Source: a bacterium UBP2_UBA2255
GTDB taxonomy: Bacteria > Edwardsbacteria > AC1 > EtOH8
Assembly (NCBI GenBank): GCA_002347565.1
Contig: DDXR01000076.1
Location: forward strand, 42,570 to 106,569
Length of the DNA: 64,000 nt
Direction of reading: 5' to 3'
Shown: positions 41,635-50,509 of the stretch, in pieces
Position numbering within the stretch: the first letter of the stretch is position 1
Layout: every line of letters starts with the position of its first letter
The notes under the pieces: generated by a model
Seen by the model: only the letters and a program-made list of their open reading frames with translations
Databases searched by the model: none
What the model was told of the DNA's origin: nothing
Made by a program: the position numbers and the translations under genes

Positions 41635-44600
41635 TTACGGCGCATGGCGCATTATTGTTTCGTGCAGGTCCACAGTTTCTTTAGACGGGCCGATGCCCAG
41701 ATCCCTTTTCAGTTTTCGGGCATGTTCGTGATAAATCTTCTCCGCCCGGCTGATGCTTCCCATGCTGCCATAGACCCTCAACAGGCCGCGGCAGGCCTCT
41801 TCGCAAAGCGGATCCAAGCTCAGCGCCTTTTCGTAATAATCCCGCCCGGTTTCCAATTCGCCGGCTTTGCCAGAGAGGAATCCGAGCTTCAACAGCGCCT
41901 TGAGGAAACGGTCATTGTAAAGACGAGCCTGCGCCACCACCCACTCATCGGCCCAGCCGCTGCAGAAGGGCGCGGCATGCAATGAAATCGCCCTGCCCAG
42001 CAGCTTCCTGGCCGCGGCACCGTCGCCGCCATTTTCAGCGATTCTTGCCTGTTCCAGCAGACGATCAAATTCAATGGCATCGACCGTCATCCCCAATTCC
42101 GGATCGATGCGGTAATGTCCTACCGTTTTAAGAACCGCCGCGGCGGATCGCTTTCCCAGCGGTTTTCGCAGGCTCTGCCGCAATTCATGCAGCGCCAGAT
42201 GAAAGCTGCCCACCGCCTGCCTGGCGCCTGACTTCGGCCACAGCGCTTCCAGGATCTCATCGCGCGCGGCCCCGCGCACCCCGCGGTGGGCCAGGAAACT
42301 TAACAGCCGCAGTGTCTGGGGCCGGAAAAGTATCGCCACTTCCCGGTCGTCGATCTTCACCCGCGGCGGGCCGAACAGCGATACCGAGAGGCGCTCCCGG
42401 TGGAGCGGCTGGGGGTGTTCGGTTGTATACGAAGGGATGGAGAGCAGATAGTCCGCTTCATCCTTCAGCGCCTTCGACATCTCGGCCAGCGGCGGGCTGG
42501 CCCGCAGCTCGCACGACAGCAGCCCATCGAATCCGAAATCCCGGCAAAGTCCCACCGCTTGCCGCAGCGCTGTAACCGCCTCTTTCCTGTGTCCGGTGCC
42601 AGCATTGATCTCTGCCGTTGCCAGGGCGCAGACAATCTCTCCCATATGTCCGAAGTATTTTACCGCCTTTTCTCGGCAGGCATCGAGCGCCTCTTTCGCC
42701 GCCGGATAATCCTTGCGGGCCGCCTCGACCAACGTCTGCTCCAAAAGGACCGCCATCTGGTCCAGTTGTCCCGGGGCCACTTGTTTCATCAATCCAAGGA
42801 GCGCCATGGCCTGCTGTTGGTTTCCCCGGTAGCGTTCCAGCCGGGCCTGCTGCCGCAGGGCGATGCAGACCGACCGGCTCCAGTTCATCTCCTCGAATAT
42901 CCTGCGGGCCGTCTCCAGATGCTTCTGGGCAGCGTCCCACTGACCCTGGAACAGGTGAAGGTAGCCGAAGCCGAATTCCAGCATCGACCGGGAAAAGACA
43001 TCCTCGTATTCCCGGCACAGCGACCATCCCCGGTTCAGACATTCCTCGGCCCAGGCGCTCTTGCCCAGGTCCAGGGCCACCTTGGCCGCGTTGTGGAAGT
43101 ACGAGCCCACCAGGTGTGTATATTGATCGCCGATCCGGTCGATGATCCGGGCATAGACTTTAAAGGCCCGCCGCTTTTCGCCCAAACTTTCCAGCAGGAC
43201 CGCGTCCTTTTGCTCGATCAGGATGCTCTGGGCGGCGTTGACCGAATTCTTGAGCAATGCCCGGGCTCTGCCCAGGTACCGCCGGGCCCTCCGGGTGTCG
43301 CCCAGCCCCTCCAACAGGACCTGGGCGGTGAATCCCAGAATGGATATCTTGATGTCGAGATCCCGCTCCCGGCAGGAAGCCAACGCCGACTTCAAAGTCG
43401 CCAGCGCGGCCCGGTACTCGCCCTGGCGGTGCTGGACGATCCCCTTCTCGTACAACATGGGGGACATGGCGGCCGGCGGAGCAGCGCCGTTTTTCATGGC
43501 GGCCTCAGCCCGTTGGTAACACTCTTCGGCCTGGGCCAGCTTTCCCTGCTCCTTGTGAAGGACGGCCCGGATGCCGTAGAGCCAGGGGAAACCGGCCAGC
43601 GACTCCTCTGGGAATTTCTCCAGCCATTTTCTGACCAGCGACAACTGTGCGCGGTTGATCACCCGTTCCCGCACTCGGGCGATCAGTTCAGCCGCGGCGC
43701 GATAATCCTCTGCCGCCAAAAAATGATCGATCGCCTTCTCCTCCTTGCCGCTGTGGAGAAAATACTGCGCCGCCCGGCGGTGGAGTTGATGGCGTTCGCT
43801 GTGGTCCGAGATCTGGCCGTAGAGGAACTCCCTGAACAGCCGATGGTAGCGGTATTCCCCTTCTCCCGTGACGGCAAGCAACAGGTGCCGCTGCTCCAGG
43901 TCCCGCAACCGTTCTCGAGCACTATCGTCCTGCAGGACATGGCGGCAGGCCTCGGGTGTCATCGTCTCCAGCACGGAGCTGCGGCACAGGAACATTCGAT
44001 TTTCCGACTGCTCCCGCTGGTAAACCTCGCCGGCGAAATACCGGAACAGATCCTGTCCGCCGCCTTGGTGACGGGCAACAACTTCGGCGATGGTCTTGCC
44101 GTCGCGTGCCGCCGCCTGCAGAATGAGATGTATGGCGGTGATCCATCCTTCGGTTATTATTGAGATATTTTTCGACTCGCCGACGCTGGCGTGCTGGCGG
44201 TATCCCTCAGTCAGCAGAGCCCCTATCTCCTGTTCGTCGAAGCGCAGCGCGCCGGCCGGCAGATCGAAAACATCCCGCTTGGCCCGCCATTTGGGCAGCG
44301 ACGGCAGCGGCGGCTCGGCGCGCGAGGCCAGCAGCACGTGCGCCATGTCCGGCAGCCGGTCGATGAAATAGTCCATGGCCCGGTGCACCGGGCTGTCGAC
44401 CGTCAGCGCATGATAGTCGTCGATCAGGAAGAACAGCTCCTCGTTGCGCTGCTCGACCAGTTCGTTGATCAGCGTCCCCATGGCCAATCGCTGATCGCCG
44501 GCGATCCCCGTTCCTTCGGCCGCCAGCGCCGCGCTGCGGGGTGCCAACCCGGGCTGGAGCCGTCGTACTCCCGCCAGCAGCAGCGAGTAGAAGCTGGCGA

Positions 44601-44847
44601 AGTCGCTGTCCTCAGGCTCCAGCGCCAGATAGACATGGGGCAGCAGCGCCTGCTCCCGAATCTGGGCCATGAGCGTGGTCTTGCCGTAGCCGGCATCGGC
44701 GGTGATCATCACCAGCTTTCGGTCGAGATGATTGACCACCAGATCGGCCAGACGGGGACGGCAAAGCGTGCCCGGCTTGATGCGGGGCAACTGCAGCCGG
44801 GTGGCCACGGGCGCTGCCTGGTTGTGCGCTCCAACGGCTCGGCTCAT
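41635..44847 (-). CDS. MalT-like STAND ATPase regulator with C-terminal SARP/BTAD domain
   Basis: A 1070-residue transcription regulator counted from the ATG at 44847; a TTG start at 44928 would add 27 residues. Walker A ADAGYGKTT lies at about 51-59 and Walker B in FFLIDDYHAL; a MalT-type NB-ARC/winged-helix module follows to about 330. Residues 350-800 form a long TPR-like sensor superhelix. From about 820 comes an OmpR/SARP-like winged helix (LFGPPRVKIDDREV..., LRLLSFLAHRG) and a bacterial transcriptional activator domain (DAIEFDRLLEQAR..., YYEKALSLDPLCEEACRGLLRVYG). It differs from MalT in using a SARP instead of a LuxR DNA-binding end. The effector and targets are unknown; no target gene is adjacent in an operon. 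Confidence 0.88.
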   Translation of the reverse strand: MSRAVGAHNQAAPVATRLQLPRIKPGTLCRPRLADLVVNHLDRKLVMITADAGYGKTTLMAQIREQALLPHVYLALEPEDSDFASFYSLLLAGVRRLQPGLAPRSAALAAEGTGIAGDQRLAMGTLINELVEQRNEELFFLIDDYHALTVDSPVHRAMDYFIDRLPDMAHVLLASRAEPPLPSLPKWRAKRDVFDLPAGALRFDEQEIGALLTEGYRQHASVGESKNISIITEGWITAIHLILQAAARDGKTIAEVVARHQGGGQDLFRYFAGEVYQREQSENRMFLCRSSVLETMTPEACRHVLQDDSARERLRDLEQRHLLLAVTGEGEYRYHRLFREFLYGQISDHSERHQLHRRAAQYFLHSGKEEKAIDHFLAAEDYRAAAELIARVRERVINRAQLSLVRKWLEKFPEESLAGFPWLYGIRAVLHKEQGKLAQAEECYQRAEAAMKNGAAPPAAMSPMLYEKGIVQHRQGEYRAALATLKSALASCRERDLDIKISILGFTAQVLLEGLGDTRRARRYLGRARALLKNSVNAAQSILIEQKDAVLLESLGEKRRAFKVYARIIDRIGDQYTHLVGSYFHNAAKVALDLGKSAWAEECLNRGWSLCREYEDVFSRSMLEFGFGYLHLFQGQWDAAQKHLETARRIFEEMNWSRSVCIALRQQARLERYRGNQQQAMALLGLMKQVAPGQLDQMAVLLEQTLVEAARKDYPAAKEALDACREKAVKYFGHMGEIVCALATAEINAGTGHRKEAVTALRQAVGLCRDFGFDGLLSCELRASPPLAEMSKALKDEADYLLSIPSYTTEHPQPLHRERLSVSLFGPPRVKIDDREVAILFRPQTLRLLSFLAHRGVRGAARDEILEALWPKSGARQAVGSFHLALHELRQSLRKPLGKRSAAAVLKTVGHYRIDPELGMTVDAIEFDRLLEQARIAENGGDGAAARKLLGRAISLHAAPFCSGWADEWVVAQARLYNDRFLKALLKLGFLSGKAGELETGRDYYEKALSLDPLCEEACRGLLRVYGSMGSISRAEKIYHEHARKLKRDLGIGPSKETVDLHETIMRHAP

Positions 44848-44937
44848 GCCATCAGCAGCCCTGAACCTGGCATCATCATCGGCGCCATCTCCCCTTTGTG
44901 CGACACTGACGTTCAAAGACCTCTGCAAACGTTCTTC

Positions 44938-45036
44938 TTGCCACGGAAGCGCGGAAGTATTTGGACAAGTCCGCCAAAAAATCTCGGATTTGCCAGGCTT
45001 TTTCAGTGTTCTCAGTTATTCCGTGCTTCAGTGGTT
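44938..45036. repeat. Intergenic repeat with terminal inverted ends (CCACGGAAGC...)
   Basis: Begins GCCACGGAAGCGCGGAAG and ends TTCCGTGCTTCAGTGG, imperfect inverted ends about 100 bases apart. The interior (TTTTTCAGTGTTCTCAG) is AT-richer. It lies upstream of the STAND/SARP gene. No open frame is present. Confidence 0.5.
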
Positions 45037-45114
45037 GGATTTTGCAGAAGTCGCGTTCAGCGTGTCGTGTTCTCCGGGCGCGCCCGTTCACTAATCGAAA
45101 ATGAACAAAACGCA

Positions 45115-45852
45115 CTACCGCCGCGGTGTGTCCATAACCTCCCCGGGCAAGTCACCGAGCTCGACGCTGTATTCCCCCTCGTTGCAGGAGCCGATGATAA
45201 TCGTGACCCGACGCCCGGCAAATTCGCCTCCCGGATCACTCGTGAAGCTCCTGCTTTCATACTCGTCCTCGAAACTGGCTCCCGGCTTTCGCGCGGCGCA
45301 GACGAAAACATACTCCCCGTTGCTCTTTTTTCTGACGCCCGTGATCCGGCCCTCGATCCTGGCCGCCCTGCCGCTCGCCTCCAGCATCCGAAGCCTGATG
45401 CTCCGGCCGGCGGGGCTTGTGCCGCGCTCGATATCGCCGAAGATGTAGAACACGCCCGAGGCCAGGAACAGTGCCAGCAGTCCGCCGACGGCCAGCAGCA
45501 GCGGCCCCAGCCAGAAATGCGAAAACTTCGTCAGCTGGGCCTGGTCCGGGTTGTGGGGGTTGTATCTGAGCCCGACCTCGGCCCCGATCGCGAATTCCGG
45601 GCTGGAGCTCCCCGTGCTGCCGCGAAAGCGGAAACCCCGCCCGTCCGGGGTCTGGAACTCGACCACCGGATAGTAGGAGGGCCGGGGGCTTTCCTCGTCG
45701 CCAATGACCTCCCCCTGATCCATCGCCACCACCCGTCCCCGTGCGGACAGGCCGGTCCTGAAGAGGGCAACCCTTTTGGCCCCCCAGGCCAGGCCGCAGA
45801 TCAGGGATGCCAGTCCCATGCCCCCGAAGATCATCAAGATCACCCACTTCAT
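45115..45852 (-). CDS. DUF3592-type membrane protein
   Basis: A 245-residue membrane protein. There are transmembrane helices at about 1-22 and 108-128. Between them is a DUF3592-like soluble domain (GLSARGRVVAM..., YYPVVEFQTPDGRGFRF, VGLRYNPHNPDQAQL), and a C-terminal beta-rich segment follows the second helix. The start is set at MKWVILMIFGG (45852); the longer frame upstream has no support. Members of this family are of unknown function. Confidence 0.75.
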   Translation of the reverse strand: MKWVILMIFGGMGLASLICGLAWGAKRVALFRTGLSARGRVVAMDQGEVIGDEESPRPSYYPVVEFQTPDGRGFRFRGSTGSSSPEFAIGAEVGLRYNPHNPDQAQLTKFSHFWLGPLLLAVGGLLALFLASGVFYIFGDIERGTSPAGRSIRLRMLEASGRAARIEGRITGVRKKSNGEYVFVCAARKPGASFEDEYESRSFTSDPGGEFAGRRVTIIIGSCNEGEYSVELGDLPGEVMDTPRR

Positions 45853-46042
45853 GTTGGACCCCGCTCCTATTGAAGATGCTTGCGCGAATTGTCCTCTCTG
45901 GGCCGGGCCAGCCATGAATATTGTGAGGTTGCCTCCCCGGCGCCACTTCGCAGTTTTCCGCTGGTCGTTCGCCGGACTGCATGACTGCGGATCTGGCGGC
46001 CGGCCCGGTGCCGCCGCGACGGCTCGGTCTCTCATTATACGC

Positions 46043-46070
46043 TTGACTTTTAATCGTGTTTTCGTATAAT
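46043..46070 (+). promoter_or_regulatory. Sigma-70 promoter of the PilZ gene
   Basis: TTGACT (46043-46048) in CTTGACTTTTA, a 16-base spacer, and TATAAT (46065-46070). An opposing TATAAT on the minus strand (46034-46039) lacks a good -35. Confidence 0.75.
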
Positions 46071-46115
46071 GGAGCCATCCGGTACCGGAGGCCGGCCAGC
46101 CATTGCGAGGCACCC

Positions 46116-46490
46116 ATGACCAAACGCCAGCCATATTCCGAGGTGCGGCGCTTCTCACGCCTGCCGGTGTCGCAGAAGGTGGAGTACAGGGAACTGGGCG
46201 ACGTCATCGACACCTCGGTCCTGCGCACCAGCAAGCTTCGGAACCTCAGCCCCGGCGGCCTGCAGTTCGTCTCCGCCCGGCCGGCCAAGCCCGACGACGT
46301 CCTGCAGTTGAAATTCTCGCTGTCGCTGGACCGCCGCCGGCTGGACATACCGGTGATCGCCCGGGTCATCCACTGCCGCCGCATCAAGCCCGGTCACTAC
46401 GCAATCGGCGTCGAGTTCGTCGACTTCCAATGGACCGACATCCACGCCCTGCACCGCTACGTCAAGAAAAAAAACGGCACTGCCGGCTGA
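46116..46490 (+). CDS. PilZ-domain protein
   Basis: A 124-residue protein consisting of a PilZ domain, a c-di-GMP receptor fold. The N-terminal RRFSRLPVSQKVEY contains the arginine-rich RxxxR binding element, and the DxSxxG-like segment is RNLSPGGLQFVS. The strands VIARVIHCRRIKPGHYAIGVEFVDF complete the barrel. The ATG at 46116 is chosen over an in-frame start at 46056, which would overlap the promoter. A partner diguanylate cyclase is encoded at 18119-19330. A terminator follows. Confidence 0.85.
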   Translation: MTKRQPYSEVRRFSRLPVSQKVEYRELGDVIDTSVLRTSKLRNLSPGGLQFVSARPAKPDDVLQLKFSLSLDRRRLDIPVIARVIHCRRIKPGHYAIGVEFVDFQWTDIHALHRYVKKKNGTAG

Positions 46491-46494
46491 CCGG

Positions 46495-46524
46495 CAGCCC
46501 GGGCCGAACGGTCCGGGCTGTTTT
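46495..46524 (+). terminator. Intrinsic terminator after the PilZ gene
   Basis: CAGCCCGGGCCG-AA-CGGTCCGGGCTG followed by TTTT. It begins 4 bases after the stop codon. Confidence 0.82.
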
Positions 46525-46539
46525 CGCAAATCCGGGCGA

Positions 46540-47994
46540 TCAACCCACATGCCGCAGCGCCCAGGCTAGCGCCTCGTCCAGCATCTCCTGCGGCGGCGGC
46601 GCGATCAACCCGCTGCTGGAGAGCAGGTCCAGCGCCTCGCGCGCCGCCGCCGCGTCCCGCGCCGTCATGCGGCCCGCCTCGCCGGCTGGCAGCGTCCTGC
46701 GGGCGTGCCCCTCGGCGGCAGACTGCGCCGCCACGGCTTCCGCCACCAGCGGCGCGGCCGTTGGATCTTCCAGCGCCGGCAGGATCCGTTGCGGCGCCAG
46801 CCCCTGCCGGGCCGCCAGCCCGTGCAGCGCCCCGGCCGCGGCGATCGCCATGCCGTCGCTGATGGTGCGGGACCGCGCCAGCAGCGCGCCCTTGAGAATG
46901 CCCGGAAAGGCCAGGGCATTGTTGACCTGGTTGGGGAAATCTCCGCGGCCGGTGGCGACGATCAGCGCGCCGGCCCCAACGGCAGCGTGGGGGTAGATCT
47001 CCGGCACCGGATTGGCGCAGGCGAACACGGCCGCCCCCGGCGCCATCCTGCGGATCATTTCCGGCAGCGCGGGATTCGGCCCCGGCGCCGAGGCGCAGAC
47101 CAGCGCGTCCGCCCCGGCCAGGGCCGTGCCCAGGTCCCGGACCCGGCCCGGGTTCGTCACCCGGCACAGCTCCCAGACCGGCAGGTACCGGGGATCGTCT
47201 CGGTAGTCGGCCCGTTCGTCGGACAGCGCTCCGGTGGCGTCGAACAGCGCGATCCCCGCGGGATCGGCTCCCGCCGCGATCGCCAGCCGGGCCGAAGCGG
47301 TGTTGGCCGCGCCCGCGCCCAGGAACACGATCCGGACGCGCTCCAGCCGCTTGCCGGCCACCGCCAGCGCGCCCAGCAGTCCCGCCAGGACGACGCAGGC
47401 CGTCCCCTGGGCGTCGTCGTGCCACACCGGGATGCCGCACGAGTCGCGCAACGCGTCCAGGATTGCGTAGCAGTTCGGCTGGGAGATGTCCTCCAGGTTG
47501 ACCGCGCCAAAGCTGTGGCGGCATCGCCGGACGAGCTCGATGACGGCGGCGGGGTCGTTGCGCCCGTCGGCGCCGCGGCTGTCCACGCACAGCGGCACGG
47601 CATCGATGCCGGCCAGGTATTTCATCAGGAAGGCCTTGCCCTCCATCACCCCCAGCGCGCCGGCCGGGGTGACGTCCCCGTCGCCCAGCACCCTGGTGCC
47701 GTCGCTGACCACGGCCACCAGGTTGCCGCGGCCGGACAGCTCGAACGACGAGTCCTGGTCGTCGCGGATTGCCGTGGAGACCGCCGAAACGCCCGGCGTG
47801 TACCAGACGTCCAGCCAGCCGGCCGCGGGGACCGGCGCCCGGGGCAGGGTCTGGATCTTTCCTCCGTAGAAACGGTGCGCCGCCAGCGCCAGCCGTTGCA
47901 GCAGCAGCGTTTTGGCCCGGGCCGCCCGCTCGGGATCGAGGCCGGCCGGGAGGCAGGCCTCGAGGTTGCTCAGGTCGGCGGACAGATTGCCCAT
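46540..47994 (-). CDS. Malic enzyme (malate dehydrogenase, decarboxylating)
   Basis: A 484-residue enzyme converting malate to pyruvate and CO2 with NAD(P). Conserved regions: YTPGVSAV, VVSDGTRVLGDGD, VWHDDAQGTA (metal-binding acidic residues), FLGAGAANTASA (dinucleotide-binding), FACANPVPEIYP and GRGDFPNQVNNALAFPG. The first 50 residues carry an added helix. It provides pyruvate, an acceptor or product in the transcarboxylase route inferred from 58287-62160. It stands alone on the minus strand, convergent with the PilZ gene. Confidence 0.93.
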   Translation of the reverse strand: MGNLSADLSNLEACLPAGLDPERAARAKTLLLQRLALAAHRFYGGKIQTLPRAPVPAAGWLDVWYTPGVSAVSTAIRDDQDSSFELSGRGNLVAVVSDGTRVLGDGDVTPAGALGVMEGKAFLMKYLAGIDAVPLCVDSRGADGRNDPAAVIELVRRCRHSFGAVNLEDISQPNCYAILDALRDSCGIPVWHDDAQGTACVVLAGLLGALAVAGKRLERVRIVFLGAGAANTASARLAIAAGADPAGIALFDATGALSDERADYRDDPRYLPVWELCRVTNPGRVRDLGTALAGADALVCASAPGPNPALPEMIRRMAPGAAVFACANPVPEIYPHAAVGAGALIVATGRGDFPNQVNNALAFPGILKGALLARSRTISDGMAIAAAGALHGLAARQGLAPQRILPALEDPTAAPLVAEAVAAQSAAEGHARRTLPAGEAGRMTARDAAAAREALDLLSSSGLIAPPPQEMLDEALAWALRHVG

Positions 47995-48051
47995 CGTCGT
48001 CGTTGCGCTTTCGGTTCAGCAGGCGGGCGGTCGCGGCCGGCGTTTATCGCC

Positions 48052-48080
48052 TTGACAGCCGCACGTCCGTGGGATATAAT
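48052..48080 (+). promoter_or_regulatory. Sigma-70 promoter of the tRNA genes
   Basis: TTGACA (48052-48057), a 17-base spacer, and TATAAT (48075-48080): a full consensus promoter 15 bases before the mature tRNA-Pro. Confidence 0.85.
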
Positions 48081-48095
48081 ATCGGGCGTCGTGTC

Positions 48096-48171
48096 CGGGG
48101 CGTGGCGCAGTTGGTAGCGCGCTTGCTTTGGGAGCAAGAAGCCCCCAGTTCGAGTCTGGGCGCCCCGACCA
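48096..48171 (+). tRNA. tRNA-Pro (anticodon TGG)
   Basis: Acceptor CGGGGCG (48096-48102) pairs with CGCCCCG (48161-48167), with ACCA encoded to 48171. D arm GGCGCAGTTGGTAGCGC, anticodon arm CTTGC-TTTGGGA-GCAAG giving TGG, and T arm with GTTCGAGTC. The CCA end is encoded in the gene. Confidence 0.96.
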
Positions 48172-48248
48172 GCGATGATCGCGCACCGCGGAGACCGCAG
48201 CGGGTTGGCCACTTCATCCCCTTGCGCCCCGGTGTTCCACGGCACCAC

Positions 48249-48325
48249 GCGCCTGTAGCTCAGGTGGATAGAGCATCTGCCTTCTAAGCAGATGGTCACA
48301 GGTTCGAGTCCTGTCAGGCGTGCCA
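48249..48325 (+). tRNA. tRNA-Arg (anticodon TCT)
   Basis: Acceptor GCGCCTG (48249-48255) pairs with CAGGCGT, and GCCA ends at 48325. The anticodon arm TCTGC-CTTCTAA-GCAGA gives TCT; the T loop is TTCGAGT. It lies 77 bases after tRNA-Pro with no promoter between, so the two are probably co-transcribed. Confidence 0.96.
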
Positions 48326-48378
48326 GCGTCAAACGGCAGAGGATGGGCCTCTGCCGTTTCATCGGTCCCCGGCCGCGC

Positions 48379-48918
48379 CTACCGCTTGAGGACGAACCTG
48401 GTCTCGCCGAAGACGGTCGAGGCGTCGACCTGCAGGTAGGCCTTGGTGTCCTCGGTCAGGCTGTCGGTCTTGAACGCGTACTCGCCGAACGAGATCACGT
48501 TGCCGTCCGGCAGGCGGGCCGCGGCGAAAGCCGACGTGACCCTGACCTTGCAGGGCACGGACGGATCGAGGGTGACGGTGCTGTTGCCGAAGACGGTGCT
48601 GATCTCGACCCTCCTGACGGCGCCGGCGGGCCTGATCCCGGTCAGGTCGATGTTGCTCTGGCCGAACACCACGCTGTACTGGTTGTGCGTCCCGTCGGCG
48701 GTGATGTCCCTGTCCTCGAACACCGCGGCGTTCCGCCCCCGGTGGCGGAAATTCATGCCGGTCAACAGGCTGATGCCCCAGAAGATCAGGAACAGCGCGA
48801 ACAGGATGCGGAACACCGGGATCTTGATCCCCAGCACGATGTTGAGGACCATCACCGCGCCCACCAGGATCAGGAACACGCCCCAAAAAACGCCGGAAAA
48901 GATGAAACCCATCCTCAT
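48379..48918 (-). CDS. LiaF-like membrane protein with toastrack domain
   Basis: A 179-residue protein. The start at MRMGFIFSG is set by an AGGAGG site five bases upstream. Two transmembrane helices (about 4-28 and 34-54) form a DUF5668-like region. Residues 70-179 are a LiaF/toastrack-type beta domain (QYSVVFGQSNIDLTGIRP, VEISTVFGNSTVTLDPSVP, VDASTVFGETRFVL), repeated short strands typical of envelope-stress sensors. No LiaRS-type two-component genes are adjacent. It is transcribed back to back with the TPR gene. Confidence 0.8.
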   Translation of the reverse strand: MRMGFIFSGVFWGVFLILVGAVMVLNIVLGIKIPVFRILFALFLIFWGISLLTGMNFRHRGRNAAVFEDRDITADGTHNQYSVVFGQSNIDLTGIRPAGAVRRVEISTVFGNSTVTLDPSVPCKVRVTSAFAAARLPDGNVISFGEYAFKTDSLTEDTKAYLQVDASTVFGETRFVLKR

Positions 48919-48966
48919 GGCCTCCTCCCGTACAATGTTGCCGTCGCACCAGTATCGACGGGCAGT

Positions 48967-48995
48967 ATTGTACGAAATCCCGGTGCCGATGTCAA
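48967..48995 (-). promoter_or_regulatory. Sigma-70 promoter of the toastrack gene
   Basis: On the minus strand TTGACA (48995-48990), a 17-base spacer, and TACAAT (48972-48967). It lies only 18 bases from the divergent promoter at 49013, so one regulator could control both. Confidence 0.75.
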
Positions 48996-49012
48996 CCGGC
49001 ATCTCTTTGCTC

Positions 49013-49041
49013 TTGACTTTTCACGCGGGGTCTGCTTTAAC
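49013..49041 (+). promoter_or_regulatory. Sigma-70 promoter of the TPR gene
   Basis: TTGACT (49013-49018) in CTTGACTTTTC, a 17-base spacer, and TTTAAC (49036-49041), a weaker -10. The start codon is at 49089. Confidence 0.65.
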
Positions 49042-49088
49042 AACAGCTCGCCCCCGTGCTTCCGCCCGCAGCCAACAAATCGAGGATC

Positions 49089-50480
49089 ATGAGCGTCCCA
49101 TCAAATAGCGACCCGGCGGAACTCCCGCAGCTCCAGGAACGCTATGAGCGCAGCGCGGCCGGGCCGGAAAAGCTGGCCGCGGGGCTGGTCCTGGCCGCGT
49201 CCCTGGCCGAGCACGCCCGGTATGTCGAGGCGATCCACATCCTCAACGACGTCACCGCGCAGGCCGCCGGCCCCGGGGAGCGCGCCAAGGTGCTGCGGCA
49301 GCTGGGATGGGTCCACCTCCGGCTGAGCGAGTACGACCGCGCCTACCAGCTGCTGGGCGAGGCGCTGGCGCTGCTGAGCGTCCGCAACACCCTGGACCTG
49401 TTCCAGGTCTACTATGACATCGCCTGGATGTTCTACCGCCAAGGCTACCTGGAGAACTCCCGCAACTACTGCGACGGCGCTCAGCTGGTGCTGCAGAACC
49501 TGGTCGACGCGCCCCCGGAGGGCGCCGAGCGCGCCCGCATCGAGCTGCTCCACATCAAGGCGCTGATCGACGCCGCCGCCGGCGAGCACGACGCGGCGGC
49601 GGTGATCCTGCAGACCGAGATCGAGGCCCACCGCCGTTCCGGAGACAACTACCGGCTGGCCGGCGCCTACAACAAGCTGGCCAGCGTGTCGCTGGCCCGC
49701 GGCGATGTCGCCGCCGCGCTGGCCAACCAGCAGCAGGCCCACGAGGTGGCGCAGCGCTGCGACGAGGGGTTCCGCCTGGCCCTGTCGCACAAGAACTACG
49801 GCGACATCTTCTTCATCATCGGCGACCTCGACCGGTCGCTTGAGCACTACCAGAGATCCCTACAGCTGGCCGCTGCCATCCACAACCGGCTGGGCGAGGT
49901 GTTCTCTGTCGGCGGCATCGCCAAGGTGCTGTGCGCCCGGGGCGAGTGCGCCCAGGCGCTGGAGCAGTCCACCAAGGCGCTGGCCACCGCCCATGACCTG
50001 GACAACAAGGATCGCGAGACCTGCCTGCTGGTCGACCTGGCCGAGCTCCACAACCGCTGCCAGCACCCCGACGACGCGCTGGCGTGCCTGGAGCGGGCCG
50101 AGCGGATCGAGAAGGCCCGTGGGCTGGGCGTCTCGCCGCGGCACGTCCTGGCCCGGGCCCGGGCGCTGCTGGCCGGCGGCGCTCCGCAGGCGGTCGAGCA
50201 GGCCTGCGCCGCCGTGGGCGGACTGCTGGCATCGCCGATCAAGATCGACGACGAGGAGATGATCTCCGTCCCCGAGCTCCAAATCGACGCCCATGCGCTG
50301 ATGGCCCAGGCGCTGCTGCGGCAGGGCCAGCGCGGCCCCGCCGCCGAGGAGGCGGCCAAGGCGGCCGCGCTGGTCGACGCCTTCTGCGCCCGGCTGGACG
50401 AGCCGCTGCGCCCGCTGTTCCGGGCCCGGCCCCAGATCGCCGCGGTGGCCGAGCTGCAGCGGCAGCTGGCCGCCGCCTGA
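49089..50480 (+). CDS. Tetratricopeptide-repeat protein
   Basis: A 463-residue soluble protein of stacked helical pairs. TPR-like repeats include VLRQLGWVHLRLSEYDRAYQLLGEAL, FQVYYDIAWMFYRQGYLENSRNY, AYNKLASVSLARGDVAAALANQQ, SHKNYGDIFFIIGDLDRSLEHYQ and LVDLAELHNRCQHPDDALACLE, resembling the sensor part of MalT-type or G-protein-modulator TPRs. No signal peptide and no catalytic domain. The ATG at 49089 follows a GAGG site; the GTG at 49056 is less likely. The aminopeptidase gene follows after 29 bases. Confidence 0.8.
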   Translation: MSVPSNSDPAELPQLQERYERSAAGPEKLAAGLVLAASLAEHARYVEAIHILNDVTAQAAGPGERAKVLRQLGWVHLRLSEYDRAYQLLGEALALLSVRNTLDLFQVYYDIAWMFYRQGYLENSRNYCDGAQLVLQNLVDAPPEGAERARIELLHIKALIDAAAGEHDAAAVILQTEIEAHRRSGDNYRLAGAYNKLASVSLARGDVAAALANQQQAHEVAQRCDEGFRLALSHKNYGDIFFIIGDLDRSLEHYQRSLQLAAAIHNRLGEVFSVGGIAKVLCARGECAQALEQSTKALATAHDLDNKDRETCLLVDLAELHNRCQHPDDALACLERAERIEKARGLGVSPRHVLARARALLAGGAPQAVEQACAAVGGLLASPIKIDDEEMISVPELQIDAHALMAQALLRQGQRGPAAEEAAKAAALVDAFCARLDEPLRPLFRARPQIAAVAELQRQLAAA

Positions 50481-50509
50481 CGCGGCCCGCAAAACACTCA
50501 CGAGGACCG

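Noticed and set aside
46034..46070. Divergent second promoter on the minus strand opposite the PilZ promoter
   Set aside because: A TATAAT is present on the minus strand, but no acceptable -35 is found at 16-19 bases.
49056..49088. GTG start for the TPR gene
   Set aside because: The ATG at 49089 has a GAGG site at proper distance; the GTG has none and lies close to the -10 box.
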